Origin: JAUIAI01 sp045106815
GTDB taxonomy: Bacteria > Pseudomonadota > Gammaproteobacteria > Burkholderiales > Burkholderiaceae_E
Direction of reading: 5' to 3'
Assembly: GCA_045106815.1 (NCBI GenBank)
Contig: JBGCFG010000030.1
Location: 116,977-180,976 of the forward strand
Length of the DNA: 64,000 nucleotides
The notes below the pieces were generated by a model that was not told the DNA's origin, searched no databases, and saw only the letters and a program-made list of their open reading frames with translations. Position numbers and translations under genes: made by a program. Positions 16,347-24,781 of this stretch are shown piece after piece (position 1 is the stretch's first letter; each line of letters starts with the position of its first letter).

Positions 16347-17771
16347 TTAGTTCATCGACTTGGCTTTTTCAAACGCCTCGTCGATCGTGCCAACCATATA
16401 GAAGGCCTGCTCAGGCAACTCGTCGCACTCACCATCCACAATCATCCGGAAGCCGCGAATAGTCTCTTTGAGCGAGACGTACTTGCCGGGCGCACCCGTA
16501 AACACCTCAGCCACGTGGAACGGCTGTGACAGGAAGCGCTGGATCTTACGAGCACGAGCCACAGCGAGTTTGTCCTCAGGAGACAGCTCGTCCATGCCAA
16601 GAATGGCGATAATGTCGCGCAGTTCTTTGTAGCGCTGCAGCGTTGACTGGACGTCGCGGGTGCATGAGTAATGCTCATCACCAATCACGTTCGGGTCAAT
16701 CTGGCGGCTGGTTGAGTCAAGCGGGTCAACAGCCGGGTAGATACCCAGAGACGCAATATCGCGAGACAACACGACGGTTGCATCAAGGTGAGCAAAGGTA
16801 GTGGCCGGAGACGGGTCGGTCAAGTCATCAGCAGGCACATAAACTGCTTGAATGGAAGTAATGGAGCCCGTCTTGGTTGAGGTAATTCGCTCCTGCAATT
16901 TACCCATTTCCTCAGCCAAGGTTGGCTGGTAACCCACAGCCGATGGCATCCGACCCAGCAAAGCCGAAACCTCGGTACCTGCAAGCGTGTAACGGTAAAT
17001 GTTATCGACGAAGAACAAGATATCGCGGCCTTCATCACGGAAGCTCTCGGCCATCGTTAAGCCGGTGAGCGCAACACGCAGGCGGTTACCCGGTGGCTCG
17101 TTCATCTGACCGAATACCATCGCCACTTTTGACTCAGACAGGTCTTCCTGAACGATCACGTTGGCGTCAGACATCTCATGATAGAAGTCGTTACCCTCAC
17201 GAGTACGCTCACCCACACCGGCAAACACAGACAAACCTGAGTGCTCTTTCGCAATGTTGTTAATCAACTCAAGCATGTTCACGGTCTTGCCCACACCAGC
17301 ACCACCGAACAGACCCACCTTACCGCCTTTGGCAAAGGGACAGATAAGGTCGATCACCTTAATACCGGTTTCTAGCAACTCAACCGACGGAGACAACTCA
17401 TCAAACTTCGGTGCCTCCTGGTGAATTTCGCGGCGGTTCTCAGAAACGACTTCGCCGCGCTGATCGATCGGACGACCGAGCACGTCCATCACGCGACCGA
17501 GCACACCTTTGCCTACGGGTACTGAGATTCCTTTACCCGTACCGGCAACAGCCATGCCGCGGCGCAAGCCATCTGATGAACCCATTGCAATTGTGCGTAC
17601 AACGCCGTCACCCAATTGCTGCTGAACCTCAAAGGTGAGGCCCTGCTCTGCGAGTGTATTAGTGTCATCTTTTTCCAAGACGAGCGCGTCGTAGACCTTG
17701 GGCATATTGTCACGCGGGAATTGGATGTCGACCACCGCGCCAATGCACTGAACGATTTGACCTTGAGCCAT
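16347..17771 (-). CDS. atpD: F1 ATP synthase beta subunit
   Basis: A 474-residue catalytic subunit. The Walker A GGAGVGKTV lies at about residue 155, the catalytic Glu is in GERTREG near 185, Walker B is in ILFFVDNIYR, and the ADP-site ALLGRMPSAVGYQPT follows. Normal length. It starts 45 bp after atpG and is followed by atpC. It makes ATP at the alpha/beta interfaces on the cytoplasmic face of the inner membrane. Confidence 0.98.
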   Translation of the reverse strand: MAQGQIVQCIGAVVDIQFPRDNMPKVYDALVLEKDDTNTLAEQGLTFEVQQQLGDGVVRTIAMGSSDGLRRGMAVAGTGKGISVPVGKGVLGRVMDVLGRPIDQRGEVVSENRREIHQEAPKFDELSPSVELLETGIKVIDLICPFAKGGKVGLFGGAGVGKTVNMLELINNIAKEHSGLSVFAGVGERTREGNDFYHEMSDANVIVQEDLSESKVAMVFGQMNEPPGNRLRVALTGLTMAESFRDEGRDILFFVDNIYRYTLAGTEVSALLGRMPSAVGYQPTLAEEMGKLQERITSTKTGSITSIQAVYVPADDLTDPSPATTFAHLDATVVLSRDIASLGIYPAVDPLDSTSRQIDPNVIGDEHYSCTRDVQSTLQRYKELRDIIAILGMDELSPEDKLAVARARKIQRFLSQPFHVAEVFTGAPGKYVSLKETIRGFRMIVDGECDELPEQAFYMVGTIDEAFEKAKSMN

Positions 17772-17816
17772 GCTTTCGTTTCCTGTTTCTTGCGAATTCG
17801 GTTTGGGAAAATTCGG

Positions 17817-18692
17817 TTAAACCGCCGCGGCACCGCCGACGATTTCTGCGAGTTCTTTCGTAATAGCTGCCTGACGAGCTTTGTTGTATGACAACTGCAA
17901 CTCATCGATAAGCGTGTTGGCATTGTCCGATGCGGCCTTCATTGCCACCATTCGGGCCGATTGCTCGGATGCCATGTTTTCTGCAACGGCCTGGAAGACC
18001 AAAGCTTCGATATAGCGAAGCAAAAGATCATCAAGCACAGCCTGCGCATCGGGCTCGTACAGATAGTCCCATCCATACTCGCGCTGAGTTGCGTTACCTT
18101 GAAGCTGGTCTGCCGTGAGCGGAAGCAATTGCTCCACGACCGGCTCCTGCTTCATCGTGTTGATGAATTTCGTGTAGGCCAAGAACACGCGATCAATTTC
18201 ACCGCGGGTATAAGCGTCAAGTTGCACCTTGATTGGACCAATTAGCGTTTCGAGCACAGGGGCATCACCTAACTGAACGGCATGCGAGACAACGTCCTGC
18301 CCCAGGCGACCCAGAAAGTTGAAACCCTTGTTACCGATTGCCGTGGTGATCACTTTCTCACCAGCGTCATCAAGCTCTTGCAACTTGCTGGTGACGGCAC
18401 GCAATACGTTGGTGTTCAAGCCGCCACAAAGACCCTTGTCGGTCGTGACCACGATAATGCCGGCGCCCTTAACTGAATCATGGTCAACCAGAAACGGATG
18501 ACGATACTCCGGGTTAGCACTCGACAAATGAGCGGTGATGTTGCGGATTTTTTCCGCATACGGCCGGGCCCGACGCATGCGGTCCTGTGCCTTGCGCATT
18601 TTGGAGGCCGCCACCATCTCCATGGCTTTGGTGATCTTTCGCGTGTTTTGCACGCTCTTGATCTTGGTACGAATTTCTTTGGAACTCGGCAT
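17817..18692 (-). CDS. atpG: F1 ATP synthase gamma subunit
   Basis: A 291-residue rotor shaft protein. The N-terminal coiled coil EIRTKIKSVQNTRKITKAMEMVAASKM and the matching C-terminal helix ARMVAMKAASDNANTLIDELQL are both clear, and the central Rossmann-like domain contains ITTDKGLCGGLN-type residues (VVTTDKGLCGGLN). Length is typical. It transmits rotation from the c-ring to the alpha3beta3 head. It lies between atpA and atpD. Confidence 0.98.
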   Translation of the reverse strand: MPSSKEIRTKIKSVQNTRKITKAMEMVAASKMRKAQDRMRRARPYAEKIRNITAHLSSANPEYRHPFLVDHDSVKGAGIIVVTTDKGLCGGLNTNVLRAVTSKLQELDDAGEKVITTAIGNKGFNFLGRLGQDVVSHAVQLGDAPVLETLIGPIKVQLDAYTRGEIDRVFLAYTKFINTMKQEPVVEQLLPLTADQLQGNATQREYGWDYLYEPDAQAVLDDLLLRYIEALVFQAVAENMASEQSARMVAMKAASDNANTLIDELQLSYNKARQAAITKELAEIVGGAAAV

Positions 18693-18746
18693 ACCGTTAT
18701 CCAGTTAAGAGACGTGCGGGAAGTCACCCACACGTCACCGGCTTAC

Positions 18747-20288
18747 TTAGTAAGAACCCTTTTGCTTGAAGCTCTTGCAAAGCTCATGCATCTTGGCCTC
18801 GATGTCTTTATCGAATTTCTTGTCAGCTTCGATTGTGTCAACGAGCGATCCATGTTCGGCCTTGGCAAAATCACGCAATGCCTTTTCAGCAGCGAGCGCC
18901 TTATCGACCTCGATGTCGTCAAAGTAGCCTTCGTTGGCAGCGAAAAGCGTTAGCGCCATTTCCCAGACTTCAAGTGGCTGATACTGGGGTTGCTTCATCA
19001 GCTCCGTCACCATGCGACCCCGCTCAAGCTGCTTACGGGTTGCCTCATCAAGGTCAGACGCAAACTGCGCAAAAGCCGCTAGCTCGCGATACTGAGCCAA
19101 AGCCAGTCGCACGCCGCCGCCGAGCTTCTTAATGATGTTGGTCTGCGCTGAGCCACCAACTCGAGAAACTGAGACACCCGCGTTAATAGCTGGGCGAATA
19201 CCGGCGTTGAACAAATCTGTCTCAAGGAAGATCTGTCCGTCGGTGATTGAAATAACGTTGGTTGGCACGAATGCCGACACGTCACCGGCCTGAGTTTCAA
19301 TAATTGGCAGCGCTGTGAGTGAGCCCGTTTTACCTTTGACTTCACCGTTGGTGAACTGCTCAACATAGTCTGCATTGACTCGTGCGGAACGCTCAAGCAA
19401 GCGGGAGTGCAGATAGAACACATCGCCGGGATAAGCCTCTCGACCTGGCGGACGACGCAGCAAAAGCGAAACCTGACGATAAGCAACCGCTTGCTTGGAC
19501 AGATCGTCATAAATGATCAGCGCATCTTCACCACGATCGCGGAAATACTCGCCCATCGTGCAACCTGAATAAGGTGCGATGTATTGCAATGCGGCTGACT
19601 CTGAGGCAGATGCGGCAACGATGATGGTGTAGTCCATCGCGCCGTACTCTTCGAGCTTACGAACCACGTTGGCAATTGTGGAGGCCTTTTGACCGACCGC
19701 AACGTAAATACACTTAAGGTCTTTGCCCTTCTGGTTGATGATCGTATCAACCGCAACAGCCGTTTTACCCGTTTGGCGGTCACCGATGATGAGCTCTCGC
19801 TGACCACGACCAACCGGCACCATGGCATCGATTGATTTCAAACCGGTTTGCACCGGCTGATCAACTGATTGACGATCAATCACACCCGGGGCGACTTTCT
19901 CGATCACGTCGGTCATCTTGGCGTTGATCGGACCTTTGCCATCGATGGGCTGACCGAGCGAATTCACAACGCGACCAATCAGCTCCGGGCCAACGGGCAC
20001 ATCCAGAATACGACCGGTTGCCTTAACAGTATCGCCTTCCGAGATGCTTTCGTACTCACCCAGAATAACCGCACCAACGGAGTCGCGCTCAAGGTTAAGC
20101 GCCAGACCGAAGACATCGCCGGGAAACTCGATCATCTCGCCTTGCATCACGTCAGACAAACCGTGGATGCGCACGATACCGTCAGTCACCGCAACGACGG
20201 TGCCTTGGTTGCGGCTATCGGCCGAGACCTCGAGGTTTTGTATTTTGCTTTTCAGCAGCTCGCTGATTTCAGCGGGATTCAGTTGCAT
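18747..20288 (-). CDS. atpA: F1 ATP synthase alpha subunit
   Basis: A 513-residue, non-catalytic nucleotide-binding subunit. Walker A GDRQTGKTA lies at about residue 170, with the arginine-finger region in the typical SVSRVGGSAQ segment at about 370. The N-terminal LNPAEISELLKSKI binds the delta subunit. Length is standard for proteobacteria. It lies 23 bp after atpH and 54 bp before atpG in the same transcript. Confidence 0.98.
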   Translation of the reverse strand: MQLNPAEISELLKSKIQNLEVSADSRNQGTVVAVTDGIVRIHGLSDVMQGEMIEFPGDVFGLALNLERDSVGAVILGEYESISEGDTVKATGRILDVPVGPELIGRVVNSLGQPIDGKGPINAKMTDVIEKVAPGVIDRQSVDQPVQTGLKSIDAMVPVGRGQRELIIGDRQTGKTAVAVDTIINQKGKDLKCIYVAVGQKASTIANVVRKLEEYGAMDYTIIVAASASESAALQYIAPYSGCTMGEYFRDRGEDALIIYDDLSKQAVAYRQVSLLLRRPPGREAYPGDVFYLHSRLLERSARVNADYVEQFTNGEVKGKTGSLTALPIIETQAGDVSAFVPTNVISITDGQIFLETDLFNAGIRPAINAGVSVSRVGGSAQTNIIKKLGGGVRLALAQYRELAAFAQFASDLDEATRKQLERGRMVTELMKQPQYQPLEVWEMALTLFAANEGYFDDIEVDKALAAEKALRDFAKAEHGSLVDTIEADKKFDKDIEAKMHELCKSFKQKGSY

Positions 20289-20311
20289 GCGTAACTCCTG
20301 CCCTTACGGAC

Positions 20312-20845
20312 TCAAACTTTTAAGGCCGATGCCATTTTTTGCAGCTTGCCTCTGACTGAGGCATCCATCACTTCGTCACCAATGCGAATCGATACACCAC
20401 CGATCAGTTCAGGATCAACCGCCACCTGAATGTCAACCTTGCGGCCGTACTTCGCCTCAAGCGTCTGTGCTATCTCTGCCTGCTGGGCCTCGGACATGTC
20501 AAACGCCGAGGTCACCACGGCATCCAACACACCTTCGGCGTGGTGACGCAGCTTGACGAATTGATCAGTAATCTCTGACATCACGCTCAGACGATCGTTC
20601 TCGGCAAGCGTGTTAACAAAGCGGGCCTGAACGTCGCTCAAACCGCCGGCACCTTCGGCAATGATGGATGCCACCTGATCAGGCTGAACGGCAGGGTTGG
20701 CAATAACATTTTGAGCAACATCATTACCGGCAACCTGCGCGATTCGGGCAAGGGCGTCGCCCCAGCCGGCCAGATCATTGGATTCGCTGGCAATCTTGAA
20801 AGCTGCTTCTGCATAAGGCCGCGCAATGGTGAGTGCTTCTGCCAT
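20312..20845 (-). CDS. atpH: F1 ATP synthase delta subunit
   Basis: A 177-residue peripheral-stalk subunit. The N-terminal helical bundle (TIARPYAEAAFKIA) and the C-terminal strand region (VDPELIGGVSIRIGDEVMDASVRGKL) are the standard family landmarks. It joins the b dimer to the alpha subunit. It starts 5 bp after atpF, the tightest spacing in the operon. Confidence 0.97.
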   Translation of the reverse strand: MAEALTIARPYAEAAFKIASESNDLAGWGDALARIAQVAGNDVAQNVIANPAVQPDQVASIIAEGAGGLSDVQARFVNTLAENDRLSVMSEITDQFVKLRHHAEGVLDAVVTSAFDMSEAQQAEIAQTLEAKYGRKVDIQVAVDPELIGGVSIRIGDEVMDASVRGKLQKMASALKV

Positions 20846-20850
20846 GTCGG

Positions 20851-21324
20851 TTAGCCCAGTTCGCTTTTGAGATTGTTGAGTAGATCAGCGTGTTTGGAAG
20901 CATCGATTTCACGCCGAAGAATCTGCTCAGCACCTGAGACCGACAGCGCGGCAACCTGCTCACGCAACTCGTCACGAGCACGCTGGGCAGCCAGACCGGC
21001 TTCTTCTTCGGCAGCTTTTTGAGCGTTAGCCACAATTTTTGCGGCCTCCGCACGAGCTTCTTCAACGATTGTGGCAGCCTGTTTTTCTGCCCCGGTACGC
21101 ACTTCTGCTGCACCGGCTCTTGCTTCCTTCAGCTCAGCTTCAACGCGCGCTTCAGCAGCAACCAGCTCAGTCTTGGCTTTGTCAGCCGCGGCCAAACCGT
21201 CTGAGATTTTTGTAGCACGCTCGTCAAGTGCTTCTGTAATGGGCGGCCAAACATACTTGGCCACAAACCACCACAGAATCGCGAAGACGATGATCTGAAT
21301 AAACAGTGTCGCGTTTAGATACAC
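20851..21324 (-). CDS. atpF: Fo ATP synthase b subunit
   Basis: A 157-residue stator subunit. A single N-terminal transmembrane helix (residues 5-25, with the conserved FAILWWFVAKYVWPPI) is followed by a long Ala/Glu/Lys-rich coiled coil that dimerises and reaches up to the delta subunit. Length is as in most proteobacteria. It lies between atpE and atpH. Confidence 0.97.
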   Translation of the reverse strand: MYLNATLFIQIIVFAILWWFVAKYVWPPITEALDERATKISDGLAAADKAKTELVAAEARVEAELKEARAGAAEVRTGAEKQAATIVEEARAEAAKIVANAQKAAEEEAGLAAQRARDELREQVAALSVSGAEQILRREIDASKHADLLNNLKSELG

Positions 21325-21379
21325 GACCGCCCCCCTTCAAAAGTGTTAATCGAAAACTGCGTTGCGGTTGTCGATTGGG

Positions 21380-21619
21380 TCACACGAAGGGATTGGCAAA
21401 CGCGAACAACATAGCGATACCGACACCGATCAGGAAGGCCGCGTCAATCAGACCAGCCAGCAGGAACATTTTGGTTTGCAGCTTGTCCATCAGCTCAGGC
21501 TGACGTGCAGCGCCTTCGATGTACTTACCACCCATCAGGCCAATACCAATACAGGCACCCAATGCGCCCAGACCGATGATAAGACCGCAGGCAATCGCAA
21601 CAAGAGCAACGTTCGTCAT
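21380..21619 (-). CDS. atpE: Fo ATP synthase c subunit
   Basis: A 79-residue rotor-ring subunit with two transmembrane helices joined by the polar loop ARQPE. The ion-carrying carboxylate is Asp59 in LLAGLIDAAF, next to small residues rather than the Ser/Thr of sodium-binding rings, so proton coupling is expected. It lies between atpB and atpF. The sequence is very close to what I know of betaproteobacterial c subunits. Confidence 0.97.
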   Translation of the reverse strand: MTNVALVAIACGLIIGLGALGACIGIGLMGGKYIEGAARQPELMDKLQTKMFLLAGLIDAAFLIGVGIAMLFAFANPFV

Positions 21620-21700
21620 GATGACTCCTAAGAAAAGCTCGATTTAAATGATGTTGAGTTGGAATTCAGAAAGACTGAATGAGGAAATTGATTGGTTTGC

Positions 21701-22555
21701 TTAGTGAGCCTCGTGTGCCTGGCCGATATAAACCAGCGTCAGCATCATAAAGATGAAGCCCTGAAGTAAAACAATCATGATATGGAAAATGGCCCAGGCC
21801 GTACCCGCCAGGATGTGACCAAACCCGAGCAACATGCCAGACATGGTCCATGCAAATGCGCCGCCCATTAGAGCGATCAGCATAAAGACAAGTTCGCCTG
21901 CATACATATTGCCGAACAGACGCATGCCGAGAGACACGGTTTTGGCTATGTACTCAATGATCTGCATCGCGAAGTTCACGATGCCCAGCGGAATCGCCGC
22001 CAGTGGATTACTCGACGTGCCGAATGGTGCAGTGAACAGTTCGTGAGTAAATCCGCCCGGATTCTTAACCTTGATGCCGTAATAGATTGCTGTGCCCAAA
22101 ACCATGATCGACATGGCTAACGGCGCATTAAGGTCTGCTGTTGCAACCACTCTCATGTAGGGAATGCCGACTAGCTCACCCATGCGCGGCAACAAATCAA
22201 CCGGCACCAGGTCCATTGCGTTCATCAGGACAATCCACACAAAGGCGACCAAAGCCAGCGGCGCAATGTAGCGAACGTCGCCATGCACAATCGACCGTGC
22301 TTGTTCGTGAACATATTCAACGAGCGACTCGATCGCCCCAACGAATCGATTGGGCGCGGTATCAGATTTGACGGCGAGGGCCGCTTTGCGCATCGCCCAG
22401 CACATAAGGGCGCCTAGTACAACCGAATAGAACACCGTATCGATATTGACGATTGAGAAGTCAACGATGTTTTCCTGCGGGTGCCCGGTCGTGTTCAGGT
22501 GGCCGAGGTGATGAACAATATATTCAGACGCAGTTGGCGCGTGCGATGAAGCCAT
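21701..22555 (-). CDS. atpB: Fo ATP synthase a subunit
   Basis: A 284-residue inner-membrane proton-channel subunit with five to six transmembrane helices. The essential channel Arg is in SLGMRLFGNMYAGELVFML near residue 210. The N-terminal segment PTASEYIVHHLGHL is typical of Burkholderiales. No strong ribosome site precedes the ATG at 22555. The gene lies after atpI with a 139 bp gap holding a hairpin. Confidence 0.96.
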   Translation of the reverse strand: MASSHAPTASEYIVHHLGHLNTTGHPQENIVDFSIVNIDTVFYSVVLGALMCWAMRKAALAVKSDTAPNRFVGAIESLVEYVHEQARSIVHGDVRYIAPLALVAFVWIVLMNAMDLVPVDLLPRMGELVGIPYMRVVATADLNAPLAMSIMVLGTAIYYGIKVKNPGGFTHELFTAPFGTSSNPLAAIPLGIVNFAMQIIEYIAKTVSLGMRLFGNMYAGELVFMLIALMGGAFAWTMSGMLLGFGHILAGTAWAIFHIMIVLLQGFIFMMLTLVYIGQAHEAH

Positions 22556-22661
22556 GTTTGTAACGATCCAGATCTGGCGAAGCCAGTGATTATGCTCAAC
22601 ACGACTTACGAAGCACTGACGCGCTTCGGTAAGTCTCTCAATATCTGTATGTATTTGGTGT

Positions 22662-22687
22662 GCCGAATCCCAGTCTAATGATTCGGC
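22662..22687 (-). other. Hairpin between atpI and atpB
   Basis: A perfect 8-bp inverted repeat: GCCGAATC at 22662-22669, a 10-base loop, and GATTCGGC at 22680-22687. It starts a few bases after the atpI stop and about 105 bp before the atpB start. There is no U-run on the minus strand, so it is unlikely to be a full terminator. It may set the lower atpI to higher atpB message ratio by RNA processing or stability. Confidence 0.5.
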
Positions 22688-22694
22688 AACATCG

Positions 22695-23153
22695 TCAGCT
22701 TTTTAAATCTGCCGCCGACTGACCAATGTCTTGGCGACCCGACGAAGCGATTTCTTCTGCTGCTGTACCACCCGAGTTGATATCGCCGTTTGTAAGAATG
22801 GGATCTGCCTCGCGGCCACCAAAACCCATCGCAAACAACGGCATCTTTAGTGCCACGATCAGCCCTAAAATCAGGGCCAGCCAGTTCTTTTCACCGTCCC
22901 AGGCAATCACTGCCCCGAACAATCCAACCGTTAGGCCTACCTTGACAAACTCGCCGAGGAAGAAAACAACTGGATACGACTCCGCCGGGCGACCCCTATG
23001 AAGCGTTAATCTCAGCGCGAACAACGCACTTGGAATCGCAGCACAAAGACCGCCCAACAACCCTGACAAACCACTGACAGGGCCTCCTACTATCAGGGCT
23101 ACCAGCCCTAAGACCCCAGTGGCGGCAAATTGAAGCAACACTGCCAGCCACAT
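22695..23153 (-). CDS. atpI: ATP synthase accessory protein I
   Basis: A 152-residue membrane protein with four hydrophobic segments between residues 1 and 110. It has the family pattern GGPVSGLSGLLGGLCAAIPSALFALRL, then LGEFVKVGLTVGLF. A polar C-terminal tail of about 40 residues is longer than usual. A GGAGG site lies 5 bases before the ATG. AtpI helps c-ring assembly and has been linked to magnesium or calcium transport. It is the first gene of the operon. Confidence 0.93.
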   Translation of the reverse strand: MWLAVLLQFAATGVLGLVALIVGGPVSGLSGLLGGLCAAIPSALFALRLTLHRGRPAESYPVVFFLGEFVKVGLTVGLFGAVIAWDGEKNWLALILGLIVALKMPLFAMGFGGREADPILTNGDINSGGTAAEEIASSGRQDIGQSAADLKS

Positions 23154-23273
23154 GGAACCTCCAAAAAGATCTTGCGCTTCTGACCGCAGACTACAAATGC
23201 GCTTGGTGCCCGCTGCTACCCCGCTTGCTACCCATCCGGTACCCGTTTGGTGCCAAATGAATTCGGCTTAGTG

Positions 23274-23301
23274 CCCGACACTCAGTACCCGACATTCAGT
23301 A
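23274..23301. repeat. 14-bp tandem repeat, two copies
   Basis: CCCGACACTCAGTA (23274-23287) is followed directly by CCCGACATTCAGTA (23288-23301), with one mismatch, and the next five bases CCCGG begin a third copy. It lies about 120-150 bp upstream of the atpI start, within reach of the atp promoter. Confidence 0.8.
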
Positions 23302-23309
23302 CCCGGTAT

Positions 23310-23340
23310 AGCACCTAACCCAGCACCTAACCCAGCACCT
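23310..23340. repeat. 12-bp tandem repeat, two and a half copies
   Basis: AGCACCTAACCC occurs exactly at 23310-23321 and 23322-23333. A partial copy AGCACCT follows at 23334-23340. It directly neighbours the 14-bp repeat and may be a slippage product or a multi-copy binding site near the atp promoter. Confidence 0.85.
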
Positions 23341-23498
23341 GGCTTTTTGTGCCTCCAACAAGGTAGACACGCCTGGAATCACATTTCCGCAAAGAGCGAA
23401 GAGTCGGGATTTTAGTTCGCATTCGGTCAAACGGTCAAACTGAAGCCACAGAATTTTAGGGTGTTCCACGCACCCAATGGTCTTTTGAATCTACCTTG

Positions 23499-23513
23499 AC
23501 TGTCTAGGACAGT
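23499..23513 (+). promoter_or_regulatory. Palindrome overlapping a possible promoter
   Basis: ACTGTC-TAG-GACAGT is a perfect inverted repeat at 23499-23513. A -35-like TTGACT (23496-23501) overlaps its left arm, and an extended -10-like TGCTATGAA (about 23513-23521) follows. The 14-base spacing is short for sigma-70. The site lies about 140 bp before the DegP-like gene and could be an operator. The arm spacing does not fit a LexA box. Confidence 0.35.
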
Positions 23514-23654
23514 GCTATGAAAGCTTGCGAGACATATCCCTGCCCTGGCATTCATCTTGCTTTGACCGTAATAAGTGCCCTATTACCGATGGCCTGATCA
23601 CCAGCTAATTGTTTTGAGCTTCGACAAGCTAAAGCCTCTTTTTTGGAGACGCGC

Positions 23655-24746
23655 ATGAAACTGTTTCGCACCTATCTTACAGACGGCCGACAGGCTCAAC
23701 CGGCTCTGGCAAACAGAACTTCCAAACGTGACCTGGCGTTTAGACAACTCCTGATGGCAGGGGTTTTTTGTCTGGCGCTGGCAACCCTGATGGTGCAAGT
23801 CGCTCAGGCAACTTCGCAGGGCCTGGCCGGATTGTCTTCTGACCCCGATCGGTTGCTGCAAAGCGTCGTCAAAGTAAACAGCACGGTTGTTCCCGATGGC
23901 CGCACGGTTGCCTACCTCGGTGACACCAGAACAGGCTCTGGTGTGATCCTGGATGAGCAAACTGTTCTAACGATCGGCTACCTGATTCTGGAGGCTGATG
24001 AGGTTGAACTGACCAGCGCTAGTGGTCGAAAATTTCCCGCCAGTGTGTTGGCCTATGATCATGCGACCGGTTTCGGTCTTGTTCGCTCGGCGTTGCCACT
24101 CGATGGTCAGCCAATGACTTTCGGTGAGTCAAATTCGATTGACGAAAGTGAGTACCTACTCTCACTAGATCCGCACGATAAGAAGGCAACTGAAGTTGTC
24201 GTGGTAAGCACGCGACCTTTTTCGGGCAGTTGGGAATACCTGCTGGAACGAGCCTTGTTCACCTTCCCGCCAATCCCGAACTGGAGCGGTGCAGCGCTCA
24301 CAAACAAGCGCGGCGAGTTGGTTGGTATTGGTTCCTTGATGGTCGATGATGCCGCGCAAGCGAGCCCGAAAGTTGCCGGCAATATGTTCGTCCCGACCGA
24401 TCTTATAAAGCCAATCTTGGCCGACCTCCGTGAGCGAGGCAAGCGGGCAGTAGCACCGCAGCCTTGGCTCGGTTTATCGACCGAAATGCTGGGTGATGAA
24501 CTCGTGGCGGTACGGGTTTCAGAGGATGGGCCAGCTGCGTTAGCAGGCCTTGCACCCGGGGATAAAATTCTAGCGGTAGCCGATAAACCAGTACAGAACC
24601 AGCGCGATTTCTACCGCCAGCTTTGGCAGGTTGGCGACGCTGGCGTTCAGGTCAAACTGACCGTCTCAAGGGACGGATTCAATCGTGATTTCTCAGTTAA
24701 GTCGGACGATCGAATGCGTTACCTCAAGCGGCCCCAAGGCATATAA
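23655..24746 (+). CDS. DegP-like S1C protein with PDZ domain, apparently inactive
   Basis: A 363-residue exported protein. A hydrophobic signal or anchor lies at about residues 36-53, a trypsin-like domain at about 70-255, and a PDZ domain at about 268-345 (PWLGLSTEML, DGPAALAGLAPGDKILAV). The ATG 23655 starts the protein; TTG 23643 is an alternative. In active DegP proteins a catalytic His follows TN, Asp lies in TDLA, and Ser in GNSGG. Here the matching segments read TIGYLI (no His), DHATGFGLV (no Asp at the expected place) and NWSGAAL (Ser kept). It is therefore probably a substrate-binding pseudo-protease in the periplasm. It is convergent with parB. Confidence 0.8.
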   Translation: MKLFRTYLTDGRQAQPALANRTSKRDLAFRQLLMAGVFCLALATLMVQVAQATSQGLAGLSSDPDRLLQSVVKVNSTVVPDGRTVAYLGDTRTGSGVILDEQTVLTIGYLILEADEVELTSASGRKFPASVLAYDHATGFGLVRSALPLDGQPMTFGESNSIDESEYLLSLDPHDKKATEVVVVSTRPFSGSWEYLLERALFTFPPIPNWSGAALTNKRGELVGIGSLMVDDAAQASPKVAGNMFVPTDLIKPILADLRERGKRAVAPQPWLGLSTEMLGDELVAVRVSEDGPAALAGLAPGDKILAVADKPVQNQRDFYRQLWQVGDAGVQVKLTVSRDGFNRDFSVKSDDRMRYLKRPQGI

Positions 24747-24781
24747 ATCGATCAATTACGCTGTACAAACCTGGCGTTGGA

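Larger units (their letters stand above)
23154..23654. promoter_or_regulatory. Divergent intergenic region between atpI and the DegP-like gene
   Basis: About 500 bp without a gene. It should hold the atp operon promoter (minus) and the promoter of the DegP-like gene (plus). No textbook sigma-70 pair for the atp side could be fixed by eye. The visible structure is two short tandem repeats near 23274-23340 and a 15-bp palindrome at 23499-23513, listed separately. The last 60 bases before the plus-strand start have no strong Shine-Dalgarno other than TTGGAGA at 23643-23649. Confidence 0.6.

Noticed and set aside
17411..17638. Long antisense frames inside the atp genes.
   Set aside because: They are shadows of strongly conserved coding sequence, with no independent support.
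23499..23513. LexA-like box CTGT...ACAG.
   Set aside because: The spacer is 5 bases, not the 8 of a proteobacterial LexA box. Kept only as an unassigned palindrome.
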